Assembly: GCA_003650625.1 (NCBI GenBank) | Contig: QMQW01000001.1 | Coordinates: 1-27,250, forward strand | Direction of reading: 5' to 3' | Origin: Thermoproteota archaeon | GTDB lineage: Archaea > Thermoproteota > Methanomethylicia > Culexarchaeales > Culexmicrobiaceae | DNA: 27,250 bases | Shown: positions 6,964 through 13,314 of the stretch, piece by piece | Layout: the number at the start of each line of letters is the position of its first letter | Position numbering within the stretch: the stretch's first letter is position 1 | Notes under the pieces: generated by a model | Told to the model about the DNA's origin: nothing | Database searches by the model: none | What the model saw: the letters and a program-made list of their open reading frames with translations, nothing else | Position numbers and translations under genes: made by a program

Positions 6964-7138
6964 TCCTTTTTCGCCTCCTTTTCTTTCTTTTCGGCCTGAA
7001 ATGTTCGCATTCTACTTGTGAGTCGCGGTGGATAAGCGGATGGTTAAAGTGAGCTTGGCTGTTTATGCATTCAACATGTAACTCGTCAAAGTAGCGTGAA
7101 TGCTTGCATTTCCAGCATAAAACCTTAGCCTTCACCAT
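6956..7138 (-). CDS. Small zinc-finger-like protein with basic tail
   Basis: 60 residues from ATG 7138, which overlaps the stop of the radical-SAM gene; an in-frame start at 7177 would lie inside that gene. Cys pair CWKC at 8-11, C24, and CEH near 44 give a potential zinc site with His. The tail KRKKRRRKRSG is extremely basic and holds the ribosome site for the next gene. DNA or RNA binding is inferred. Confidence 0.78.
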   Translation of the reverse strand: MVKAKVLCWKCKHSRYFDELHVECINSQAHFNHPLIHRDSQVECEHFRPKRKKRRRKRSG

Positions 7139-7871
7139 TTTCTTCCCACCATGCCTTGCGAAGCGTTTTCCTCTCAACTTTAATACCGTGTTTTTCGAGT
7201 TGTTCGATTAATTGGAGTGTTTTGGCGAGTGGAGGCTCTGGAAGCCGACAGCCGTAATTGTCATAGCCGACAGAAACGCCAAATTCTGGATTAATGCCTA
7301 AAATCCATTTGACAAATCGGTCTAAGTCAAAATCAAGGATTGGCTCGATGCTTACATGCTTCTTGTATTTTGAGAAGAATCTTGTTCCATGCTTTGTAGT
7401 TGCAAGTTCAGCATGTCTTTCAACCGGTGGCGGTGCGTTAGAAATCATACCATAATGCCATTCACCAATTTTCGGAAGTTTACCATAATGATTACATGTT
7501 TCTATGGTAACGGATAAAATCACATTCTCCGGTATCCTGAAATGCCTCATTCTCCACGGATTCTTAGTCTCAAGGAAGAAAGTTGTTTCAGGATAGTTTT
7601 CTATCACCTTTAGAACTTGATTAATCCAAAGATAATTTACGCCTTGACAGAATAAATCCGCCATATCACAGACAAAAACTAAAGTGTTCGGCTTAAATTT
7701 GCGATTTAATCTTTCTGGATGGAGATGTGGCGTGAACCATCCGCATTTAGGACAATTCTTCTTTTGTCTCTGAGCCTGCCTACGGGCCCAACAGTAAACG
7801 CAGTTATGCGAACAGCCAACTATGGGATTCCAAGTTTTCGCTATAAAACCAAACATTCGAGTCTTACGCAT
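7125..7871 (-). CDS. Gp37/Gp68-like (DUF5131) radical-SAM-type protein
   Basis: 248 residues. The N-terminal TWNPIVGCSHNCVYCWA carries the CxxxCxxC iron-sulfur motif of radical SAM enzymes and matches the Gp37/Gp68 phage family (Pfam DUF5131), as do the VCDMADLF and FLETKNP blocks and the VSIEPIL segment. A second Cys pair, CPKC at about 40-43, is an addition. The family is widespread in phages and archaeal viruses, with unknown substrate; RNA or DNA modification is suspected. Length is near the family norm. It overlaps the 48-residue gene upstream by 8 bases. Confidence 0.9.
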   Translation of the reverse strand: MRKTRMFGFIAKTWNPIVGCSHNCVYCWARRQAQRQKKNCPKCGWFTPHLHPERLNRKFKPNTLVFVCDMADLFCQGVNYLWINQVLKVIENYPETTFFLETKNPWRMRHFRIPENVILSVTIETCNHYGKLPKIGEWHYGMISNAPPPVERHAELATTKHGTRFFSKYKKHVSIEPILDFDLDRFVKWILGINPEFGVSVGYDNYGCRLPEPPLAKTLQLIEQLEKHGIKVERKTLRKAWWEENGEG

Positions 7872-8010
7872 TTCTTTTCCTCCGCTTTTTTATTACTCGA
7901 AAAGTCAAATCGCGGATATTATCGAGATAATTAAGTAAAAGCTGAAAGCCATACCTTCCGCCCTTGTATAGGATGCGTTTGCCTCTAAAAATCAAATAAA
8001 CATCACTCAT
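7864..8010 (-). CDS. Very small basic protein (48 residues)
   Basis: Fills the gap between the DNA methyltransferase gene and the radical-SAM gene, starting with an ATGA overlap at 8010. The N-terminal half forms strands (VYLIFRGKRILYKGGRYG); the C-terminus is a helix ending in IKKRRKRNA, which includes the ribosome site CGGAGG for the next gene. The tight overlaps support it. Function unknown. Confidence 0.75.
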   Translation of the reverse strand: MSDVYLIFRGKRILYKGGRYGFQLLLNYLDNIRDLTFRVIKKRRKRNA

Positions 8011-8663
8011 GGCCTATCCCTCTTTTTTAGAATGAAGAAGTAGGCGTGAACCAGAGTGCTGCGTTTGTTTCTTTGCATGAAATAGATTGGTGGAAGCATG
8101 CTGCCTTTTGGCCTAACGTAAACTATAATGTCTAAAATGTCGAAATGGTCATTCATCCGTTTGAAAACTTCTGGCTGCCACCAAATATTTCTGGTGCGAT
8201 GGTCGGCCAACTTCATAATCAGTATTCCCTGAGGTCTGAGCACTCTCCAAAACTCAGCCTTAACCTCATCTAATTGATTAGGAGTGAAGCATTCATAACC
8301 TTCACTAAGCATGTAAGGATTCTCAAGGTAAAGCCTTCCCGGCCTCTTAACCTTTTCAAGACTAAACCTCCATCGGTCTTGATAAGGCGGGTCAAAAACA
8401 ACACAGTCAAAACATTCATCTTTAAATGGAAGATTGAAAAAGTCAGCTTGAATGTGGCCTAATTTTCTAATGTCACTAAAAACAACTTCATATCTTCCAT
8501 CAAGCTTATTGTTTTGCCAGTTCCTCCAGAAATATCTGGGTCCACATGTGCAATCCAGAATCTTAGCTGGAGGCCTAACATAAAAAGTAAGAATTCTTTG
8601 GAAAACCTTGTCATTAGTTCCTTGCTGAACACTAATAATGTTACCATAAGAGCTAACAATCAT
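8007..8663 (-). CDS. DNA methyltransferase (N4-cytosine / N6-adenine type)
   Basis: 218 residues. Motif IV is VVFDPPYQDRW (residues about 87-97; the DPPY that flips the base in N6-adenine and N4-cytosine enzymes). Motif I is ILDCTCGPRYFW near residue 35, with an acidic VVFSDIRKLG end of strand 2. C-terminal motifs follow around RPQGILIMKLADH. No target-recognition domain is obvious and no restriction gene lies nearby, so it is probably an orphan enzyme protecting viral DNA or regulating it. A read-out of RNA methylation cannot be excluded. It starts at ATG 8663, two bases after the upstream gene. Confidence 0.88.
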   Translation of the reverse strand: MIVSSYGNIISVQQGTNDKVFQRILTFYVRPPAKILDCTCGPRYFWRNWQNNKLDGRYEVVFSDIRKLGHIQADFFNLPFKDECFDCVVFDPPYQDRWRFSLEKVKRPGRLYLENPYMLSEGYECFTPNQLDEVKAEFWRVLRPQGILIMKLADHRTRNIWWQPEVFKRMNDHFDILDIIVYVRPKGSMLPPIYFMQRNKRSTLVHAYFFILKKRDRP

Positions 8664-8665
8664 GG

Positions 8666-9049
8666 CTACATCAACTCGTAAAGTTTAAAATACGGTCTTT
8701 TTCCGTGAAACCAGCCATGTTCAAGCAGTCTATGCGTCAACTCATCGCTTCTATCCATGGCTTCACGAATAACTTGCAGTTCTTCCTCTTTTGGAGCCCA
8801 GTAAAACGCAACTTTCTCTTCCATCAAACGCTTGATGAGTCTGGCTTGAATGCTATTTTCTGCAAGATGGATGTCCAGCCTTGAAGGCGTAAATCTGCAG
8901 AATACTCCGTAGCCTTCACGTGGATAGTAGGCTCTAACTTTACGTTTTCCAAAACCGTTCCAGCCGTCAAAACTCTTAACTATTCTAATCTCATCTAAAT
9001 GAAAAAGCAAGTTTGAACGCAGCATGATAAACACCGCGCTCTTTCTCAT
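8666..9049 (-). CDS. Hypothetical protein
   Basis: 127 residues. An N-terminal strand-rich part (KRKVRAYYPREGYGVFCRF) is followed by helices (QARLIKRLMEEKVAF, EELQVIREAMDRS) and ends KRPYFKLYELM. Arg- and aromatic-rich. Overlaps the upstream gene by 4 bases. No motif that names a family. Confidence 0.75.
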   Translation of the reverse strand: MRKSAVFIMLRSNLLFHLDEIRIVKSFDGWNGFGKRKVRAYYPREGYGVFCRFTPSRLDIHLAENSIQARLIKRLMEEKVAFYWAPKEEELQVIREAMDRSDELTHRLLEHGWFHGKRPYFKLYELM

Positions 9050-9297
9050 TGTTTCACTTTTAGGGTTCTCGTTATCTCGTCATACTCTAAAACTCGGACT
9101 TTTGCGCCGACAGCCTTGATAATTTTAAGCAAGTCTTGCGGAATATCCTTGCCCACATAGATTACGGTTCGTGTTCCGCTGAAATAGGCAACCTTGTTGA
9201 CTATTCCGTTCTCGTCTTCAGTATAGAATAGTGTTCCTAATTCGTGGATGCTTCTCCGAAGTAACTCTGCATCATTAATCTCAGCATACAAACTCAT
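9046..9297 (-). CDS. Hypothetical alpha/beta protein
   Basis: 83 residues with helix-strand alternation (NDAELLRRSIHELGTLFY, TRTVIYVGKDIPQDLLKIIKAVGA, KVRVLEYDE). The last half reads like a small Rossmann-like or swivelling module. Start ATG 9297 overlaps the stop of the 36-residue gene. Function unknown. Confidence 0.76.
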   Translation of the reverse strand: MSLYAEINDAELLRRSIHELGTLFYTEDENGIVNKVAYFSGTRTVIYVGKDIPQDLLKIIKAVGAKVRVLEYDEITRTLKVKQ

Positions 9298-9404
9298 TCT
9301 TTAGCCTCCTTTAGGATTTGGTAGATTATCATGGCTCTAACCTCCGGATTCATCTCTTTGCTTGCAGCCTTCAACAACCAGCGAATCTTAGCCTTATTCA
9401 CCAT
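9294..9404 (-). CDS. Very small helical protein (36 residues)
   Basis: A short gene that exactly bridges its neighbours: ATG 9404 overlaps the end of the upstream gene and the TGA overlaps the start of the next (ATGA). The product is one or two helices (KIRWLLKAASKEM, VRAMIIYQILKEAKE). The internal AAAGGAGG close to its end is the ribosome site of the next gene. Function unknown. Confidence 0.7.
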   Translation of the reverse strand: MVNKAKIRWLLKAASKEMNPEVRAMIIYQILKEAKE

Positions 9405-9598
9405 CTTTTCACCTCGTCAAATGCTCTCGGAACAGAAACCAGCCTCTGAGCATGAAACAGCCTTGCCAATTGCCGATAGAAATTTTCAGGCTTAGGCTTC
9501 TCCGCAATTCTTCTACATGGATTTCTCCATGGACATTCCATGCAGAGGCTGTCATGTGGCTGCCAATCCATCCAACACCAAGGATACGCCTTAACCAT
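9398..9598 (-). CDS. Small Cys-rich protein
   Basis: 66 residues. Cys at C8, then CMECPWRNPC at about residues 19-28, giving four Cys that could bind zinc or an iron-sulfur cluster. The rest is a helix ending DEVKRW. The Cys block resembles that of the 5833-6090 product. Six bases separate it from the upstream gene. Confidence 0.75.
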   Translation of the reverse strand: MVKAYPWCWMDWQPHDSLCMECPWRNPCRRIAEKPKPENFYRQLARLFHAQRLVSVPRAFDEVKRW

Positions 9599-9604
9599 GT
9601 TTAC

Positions 9605-9853
9605 TCACCTTTTCCCGCAGCCCCGGGTCTGACTCTGACGGGGGTTCCGTAGCCGGAGTTCAAGCTTAGCAACAGAGCCACCCGAGGCTGTTTCGGAAGG
9701 CTTCATCTCCTCTATTTTTTCATCAAGCCTTTTGATTGCAAGCAGACATTCCCTGGTTAAACGCCAGCACTTCGCCTCATTCTCCAATGGACGCTTCCTG
9801 GCAGCGAGAAGCTGCAATTCAACCTTACGCAACCAAAAACCACAATGACTCAT
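9605..9853 (-). CDS. Hypothetical helical protein
   Basis: 82 residues, mostly helical with several Leu/Lys/Glu heptads (LRKVELQLLAARKRPLENE, LAIKRLDEKIEEM), so a coiled coil is likely. C-terminus rich in Arg/Gln/Gly. ATG 9853 overlaps the stop of the gene upstream inside the repeated GGAGGCTTTTGAGGAATGA junction. Confidence 0.72.
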   Translation of the reverse strand: MSHCGFWLRKVELQLLAARKRPLENEAKCWRLTRECLLAIKRLDEKIEEMKPSETASGGSVAKLELRLRNPRQSQTRGCGKR

Positions 9854-10236
9854 TCCTCAAAAGCCTCCTTCTTTTCTTGTGGTGGAGCTTTGACTGTTCC
9901 AATTTGGCTTGTAACTTGCTTGGCTATCTGCTTGGCTTCCTCAATCTGCTTTTCCAGAATCTCACGATACTCTTTAGTGGCGTAAGGCAATCTTGCAGAA
10001 GGAGTCAGTAGTTGCCATTGCTCCCACAAATAAACAAGCGGACTACACGTTTTGTTCAAGAGTTCTCTTAGAACAACCTGACCAAGCTGAGTTGTTGTAG
10101 AGCCAGCGCCACAATTCGCTAAAGTAACATTAACAGCTATTCTAACCGCTTCATTATAATGCTTCTCCGCAAACTTCAGAAAGCTCTCCCATTCAGGCGT
10201 ATCAAGCGGATAAGGAACCTTCTGGTAACCTCTCAT
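9850..10236 (-). CDS. Hypothetical helical protein
   Basis: 128 residues with helical segments and the motif CGAGSTTTQLGQ around residue 43. Not a classical P-loop. The C-terminal tail EKKEAFEE is the same as that of the next gene upstream because both contain the repeated junction sequence. Overlaps its neighbours by 4 bases at each end. Function unknown. Confidence 0.74.
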   Translation of the reverse strand: MRGYQKVPYPLDTPEWESFLKFAEKHYNEAVRIAVNVTLANCGAGSTTTQLGQVVLRELLNKTCSPLVYLWEQWQLLTPSARLPYATKEYREILEKQIEEAKQIAKQVTSQIGTVKAPPQEKKEAFEE

Positions 10237-10604
10237 TCCTCAAAAGCCTCCTTTTTCTTGAGTTTTATCCATCCTCTCTTCTCGATTATCTCGCCTTTTT
10301 CCAGCAGATTCTGTATAGCCTCATGATATTCCATCCAAAAGAAATCACCATACAACTGTTCCCAAAGCTCAGTTCGTCTCCAAGCCTTGCCTGAACGCTC
10401 CAAAACACGAATTATCCTCTGCTCGAAAAACTCGACAAGCTGCTTATGTAAACAATCACGAATAACAGAAAGAAAACATCTAAGCCTATAGACTACACTG
10501 TAGTCTACAGAATTCAAAACCCTTTTTTTGCCTTCTTCAGTAAGATAATAGACAGTTTCACGGGAGCTATCAGTCAAAACAACCTCAGTCTCAACAAAAC
10601 TCAA
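10233..10604 (-). CDS. Putative winged-helix protein
   Basis: 123 residues from TTG 10604, which overlaps the TGA of the gene upstream with GGAGG ten bases before. Residues 10-30 (SSRETVYYLTEEGKKRVL) and 66-100 (VLERSGKAWRRTELWEQL then EAIQNLLEKGEIIEKRGWIKL) follow the helix, recognition helix and beta-wing order of winged-helix regulators of archaeal type. Likely an early transcription regulator. Ends in KKKEAFEE. Confidence 0.78.
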   Translation of the reverse strand: MSFVETEVVLTDSSRETVYYLTEEGKKRVLNSVDYSVVYRLRCFLSVIRDCLHKQLVEFFEQRIIRVLERSGKAWRRTELWEQLYGDFFWMEYHEAIQNLLEKGEIIEKRGWIKLKKKEAFEE

Positions 10605-10900
10605 CTCTCAAAAGCCTCCCATTCCTCCAGAAACTTTTTGGCAAGGAAATTTTCGATTCGGCTTACTCGCCTTTCAAGCTCCTCAAACTCTGCGTAGGTG
10701 ATGTGCTCCTCGCTTCTGGCTTGCAATTCTGCAAGTTCATTGTCTAAACTGCATAATGCACGGTTAAGCTCATCATTGTTTGTGGCATACTTGAATCTGG
10801 AACGCAACTCCAAAGCTTCAATTTGCTCAGGAAAAACTCCCAGATACTTACCGAGATAATCAATGTTATGCCTAACTACACCAAGAACACTAAACGTCAT
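10601..10900 (-). CDS. Coiled-coil protein
   Basis: 99 residues. The second half (NDELNRALCSLDNELAEL then EFEELERRVSRIENFL) forms a probable coiled coil, suggesting dimerisation. Starts at ATG 10900, whose A is the last base of the RHH stop codon (TAATG). Ends WEAFES, a variant of the repeated tail. Function unknown. Confidence 0.74.
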   Translation of the reverse strand: MTFSVLGVVRHNIDYLGKYLGVFPEQIEALELRSRFKYATNNDELNRALCSLDNELAELQARSEEHITYAEFEELERRVSRIENFLAKKFLEEWEAFES

Positions 10901-11079
10901 TAAGAACCAGCCTCCTCAGAGTTGTATGGAATGTCTTCTCTGTCAGCAGCCTCTTTCAGAACCAGCCGGACGAGTTCAGAGTTGTTTTTTAGCCCTCGTT
11001 TCTCCTTGAGCTTTAGAAACCGTTTGGCATCTTCTCCTTCTAAGTCAAGTCTAATTCTCACGATTTGTTCTGATTCCAT
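10900..11079 (-). CDS. Ribbon-helix-helix regulator A
   Basis: 59 residues: strand EQIVRIRLDLEG, helix EDAKRFLKLKEKRG, turn LKNNS, and helix ELVRLVLKEAAD, the typical RHH pattern of a dimeric DNA-binding repressor. First gene of the minus-strand early operon. It is a clear paralogue of the divergent gene at 11236: the RIRLDL-G-DAK start, the K-RG-K-N middle and the VR end of both align without gaps. Probably binds the repeats between the two promoters and controls its own operon. Confidence 0.86.
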   Translation of the reverse strand: MESEQIVRIRLDLEGEDAKRFLKLKEKRGLKNNSELVRLVLKEAADREDIPYNSEEAGS

Positions 11080-11235
11080 AATTCATCACTTTTTCGCACT
11101 TTTAGAGCTTAGTCTGTGCGTAAGGTGTATATAAAATTTTTGCTCAAATAGTGAGAAATAGTGTGAGATAGTTCTATAAGATTTTTCCATAAAAATATAA
11201 ATATTAGTTCACAGAAAGTCTTAAAATGTGAGAAA
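11080..11235. promoter_or_regulatory. Divergent promoter and operator region between two RHH genes
   Basis: For the minus gene, the TATA box reads TTTTATATA (11128-11136 on the plus strand TATATAAAA), which places the transcript start near 11106. For the plus gene, an AT-rich TATA at about 11192-11203 gives a start near 11225. Between them lie three 10-bp units beginning ATAGT. GTGAGA occurs at 11151, 11163 and 11228, and a related GTGCGAAA on the minus strand near 11093-11100. The layout resembles a two-repressor switch. Confidence 0.7.
11148..11177. repeat. Three direct 10-bp repeats, candidate RHH operator
   Basis: Units ATAGTGAGAA, ATAGTGTGAG and ATAGTTCTAT follow without gaps. A 10-bp period puts each copy on the same face of the helix, as in operators bound by cooperative RHH dimers. 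Third copy is degenerate. Placed between the two TATA boxes. Confidence 0.6.
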
Positions 11236-11418
11236 ATGTCTGAAGAAGAAAATGGAAATAAACCAATTGAAAGAATAAGGTTAGACCTTATCGGAATAGA
11301 TGCAAAAAAGCTTCAATTTGTAAAAAAACAACGTGGATTCAAAAAGAATACTGAAGCAGTCCGAGTTCTAATCCATGAAGAATTCAAAAGATTAGGAGGA
11401 AAAGAGGAGATATTATAG
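11236..11418 (+). CDS. Ribbon-helix-helix regulator B
   Basis: 60 residues: strand ERIRLDLIG, helix IDAKKLQFVKKQRG, turn FKKNT, helix EAVRVLIHEEFKRL. It is a paralogue of the product of 10900-11079, transcribed away from it. The longer, acidic N-terminus (EEENGNK) is its own. Leader is short, with a weak ribosome site (GAGAAA). Its end overlaps the convergent 53-residue gene by 6 bases. Regulates one or both promoters of the shared intergenic region, by inference. Confidence 0.84.
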   Translation: MSEEENGNKPIERIRLDLIGIDAKKLQFVKKQRGFKKNTEAVRVLIHEEFKRLGGKEEIL

Positions 11419-11574
11419 CAATGCCAGCATACTTTTTATCCGCTCAAACTTCCTCTCCTTCACAAGTCGAATTATCTTCTGAATCCTTTGCTTTGCATCC
11501 TCCAAATCTTTCGCCCTCTTTAACTCATACAAACATAACTCTGTTGCATCCTCAAAGCCCTCAGCATAACTCAA
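11413..11574 (-). CDS. Small helical protein (53 residues)
   Basis: Starts at TTG 11574, seven bases after GGAGG, and has its own TATA box (TTTATAAG, 11613-11620). The product is helical throughout (YELKRAKDLEDAKQRIQKI, RLVKERKFERIKSM) with a possible coiled coil. The plus-strand open frame across this stretch is an antisense shadow. The product resembles short helical proteins of archaeal plasmids in general form; function unknown. Converges with the RHH B gene. Confidence 0.72.
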   Translation of the reverse strand: MSYAEGFEDATELCLYELKRAKDLEDAKQRIQKIIRLVKERKFERIKSMLALL

Positions 11575-11630
11575 CCTTCAACCTCCGCAATCGTTCACGG
11601 TCTGAATCCAATCTTATAAACCTTCACTCC
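11575..11630. promoter_or_regulatory. Divergent promoter gap
   Basis: 56 bases separate the minus-strand 53-residue gene from the plus-strand anchored-protein gene. The TATA at 11613-11620 fits the minus gene (start near 11590). For the plus gene the same TATA would place transcription at or beyond its ATG 11631, and no ribosome site precedes it. Confidence 0.5.
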
Positions 11631-12173
11631 ATGCGTAAATCACGTTCATACAGAGAGAGACTACGGTTAAAGTATTCCGGAATCCTCGCCTTAGCTATGT
11701 TAATCTTGGCATTAGCCGTAATTGATGTAAAGGCTTATAGCGAAACTTTTCAGTTAACCTCAAGTCTATTTCCAGTAACAAGAAGCATAGAGCTAAACAA
11801 GAACGAGAAAGCAATCGGAGAACTACACTTATACAATCTTCCTACAAATTTTGGCTTAAACGTATGGATTGAAGATCCAAATGGAAACAAAATAATGGAT
11901 GTTTTAATGGCTGTCCCCCGCACCCAAGATGGAACGCCTATACCATCAGAAAGAGTTGGAGAAATAGAATTCTCCGCAGCCTACTCTGGCATCTACGCTA
12001 TAAAAATAGTATATGTTTCACCATTCACAAACATCATAGTCGACGCAAAACTTTCATATGAAATACAAAACCTCAATCAATTCATCATACCAACAGAAAT
12101 TATTTATCTCATTATATGCCTCGTAGCCGTTCCCATAATCTCATATATAGTTTACAAGGCGATAAAACATTGA
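11631..12173 (+). CDS. Membrane-anchored exported protein
   Basis: 180 residues: basic N-terminus, signal or anchor helix at about 19-36 (GILALAMLILALAVIDV), a beta-rich outer domain with a possible immunoglobulin-like fold (IELNKNEKAIGELHLYNL, GEIEFSAAYSGIYAIKIVYV) and a C-terminal membrane helix (IYLIICLVAVPIISYIV) before KAIKH. A longer upstream reading (from 11421) lies antisense to the 53-residue gene and is rejected. Its TGA begins the 12-bp palindrome shared with the integrase end. Could be a virion or host-surface protein. Confidence 0.75.
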   Translation: MRKSRSYRERLRLKYSGILALAMLILALAVIDVKAYSETFQLTSSLFPVTRSIELNKNEKAIGELHLYNLPTNFGLNVWIEDPNGNKIMDVLMAVPRTQDGTPIPSERVGEIEFSAAYSGIYAIKIVYVSPFTNIIVDAKLSYEIQNLNQFIIPTEIIYLIICLVAVPIISYIVYKAIKH

Positions 12174-13228
12174 CTCAAGTCAGCTCGAGTAAAGTAGCAC
12201 ACCTCAAAACGGTAGGTATTACTCTTCCAATAACCCTTGTTCAGAAAGCAAGAAAATACGGCCTAAACATCAGCTATATAGCAAGAAAAGCCCTAATCCA
12301 AGAAATAAACAGAATAGAAAACCAAAAAATAGATAGTCGAGCGAAGCGAGACAGCAACAGCCAAGAATGGTGGGGCTGCCCGGATTTGAACCGGGGTCCC
12401 GAGAGCCCAAGTCTGCTTTTGGATTGGCGAAAGCTCCGCCAAAACTTTCTGGTTTGGCTGGAAAGTCGAGATTTGGCTTTTGATTATAAGCGTTCGATCA
12501 TATCTTACTTGGATAGGTTTGCGCCACAACTTTCTAAGCCTTTGGATGTTGTCCGTTTGTTTGATGGTTTGAGTGCTGGCCAAAAGCATTGCTTACTGTT
12601 TTCGTTGCGTAACTTGTTTAATTTTTGTGAGTTGGCTGGTTTTGATTCTGGTTTTATTGATAGTTTGCGTAGGGCTTTGCCTAAGGATACGGTTATGGTG
12701 GATTTGTATGTTCCAGATGAGAAATCTGTTAAGCAGAGTATAGCTAAGTTGAGGCGTATTCCAGCCAAGTATAAGGCTGTTTATAGGCTTTTGTTGGAGT
12801 CCGGTCTTAGATTGAGAGAGGCTGTTAGGCTAAGTAATGAATTTCATGAATTATATGAAAAGTTGGAAATGTATGAAAGGTTTGTTTGTGTTCCGCTTTT
12901 CTGGAGTCGAGCAAGCAAGAAAAGCTTTTATGCCTATTTCATGCATGAAACTGCAAATCTGCTTAGAAATAATGGAGAAAAGCTTAGCGCGGATGCAACC
13001 AGCAAGGTTTGTAAGCGTTATGGATTGGTGGCTCCAAAATATTTGCGGAAATTCGTGTTTGACAAGATGGTTGAGCTGGGCATTCCAGAATCAGTAGCCG
13101 ACTTTATTCAAGGCCGTGCGCCTAAAACGGTTGGAGCCAGACACTACATGCATTTGAAGAGGCAAGCGGATCTATATTATCCTAAGTATGCAAATTACTT
13201 GGAGAAACTAAGGAAAGATTTAGGGTGA
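12170..13228 (+). CDS. int: SSV-type integrase with N-terminal RHH domain and internal attP
   Basis: Site-specific recombinase that inserts the circle at a tRNA gene. 352 residues from TTG 12170, which overlaps the TGA of the upstream gene; AAGG lies shortly before. Residues 14-50 (VGITLPITLVQKARKYG, ISYIARKALIQEIN) match an RHH/antitoxin-like DNA-binding domain. Residues 67-81 encode the antisense of tRNA-Pro (WGCPDLNRGPESPS). Core-binding helices are at about 85-180. The catalytic part has R214 in SGLRLREAV, K290-x-x-R293, and Tyr326 in ARHYMHL. This is the fusellovirus-type arrangement, in which integration splits the gene into intN and intC. The RHH part is unusual. The gene is flanked by two near-identical palindromes. 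Confidence 0.93.
   Translation: MTQVSSSKVAHLKTVGITLPITLVQKARKYGLNISYIARKALIQEINRIENQKIDSRAKRDSNSQEWWGCPDLNRGPESPSLLLDWRKLRQNFLVWLESRDLAFDYKRSIISYLDRFAPQLSKPLDVVRLFDGLSAGQKHCLLFSLRNLFNFCELAGFDSGFIDSLRRALPKDTVMVDLYVPDEKSVKQSIAKLRRIPAKYKAVYRLLLESGLRLREAVRLSNEFHELYEKLEMYERFVCVPLFWSRASKKSFYAYFMHETANLLRNNGEKLSADATSKVCKRYGLVAPKYLRKFVFDKMVELGIPESVADFIQGRAPKTVGARHYMHLKRQADLYYPKYANYLEKLRKDLG
12171..12182. repeat. Palindrome TGACTCAAGTCA at integrase start
   Basis: Overlaps the stop codon of the upstream gene and codons 1-4 of the integrase. It differs at one base from the copy at 13226-13237 after the integrase. Possible binding site or cassette boundary. Confidence 0.65.
12368..12413 (-). other. attP core: 3' half of tRNA-Pro(UGG) inside the integrase gene
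   Basis: On the minus strand this reads part of the anticodon loop CTTGGGC (anticodon TGG at 12407-12409), the anticodon stem 3' strand TCTCG, variable bases, the T arm CCCGG-TTCAAAT-CCGGG, the acceptor strand CAGCCCC, A and CCA. It is the crossover region shared with the host tRNA gene. The 5' half does not follow, so it is not a functional tRNA. CCA being encoded fits a tRNA with CCA in the gene. Confidence 0.9.
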
Positions 13229-13237
13229 CTTAAGTCA
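13226..13237. repeat. Palindrome TGACTTAAGTCA at integrase end
   Basis: A perfect 12-bp palindrome that starts with the integrase stop codon TGA and runs into TATAAAAG. It matches 11 of 12 bases of the copy at 12171-12182. Confidence 0.65.
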
Positions 13238-13314
13238 TATAAAAGTTCATTGACAATTTTTCCTCCAAAAAATATAAAAATCAAAAATAAAACAAATAAA
13301 AGGAAGGTGAAAAG
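13238..13314 (+). promoter_or_regulatory. Promoter of the small basic protein gene
   Basis: Two candidate TATA boxes: TATAAAAG at 13238-13245 next to the palindrome, and AAATATAAAAAT at about 13268-13279. The second gives a start near 13300 and a short leader with AAGGAAGGTG before ATG 13315. Confidence 0.55.

Noticed and set aside
11421..11630. N-terminal extension of the anchored protein
   Set aside because: Antisense to the 53-residue gene with a strong ribosome site; composition is Ser/Pro/His shadow-like.
12368..12460. A complete tRNA gene
   Set aside because: Only the 3' half is present; the sequence beyond the anticodon loop does not pair as a 5' half.
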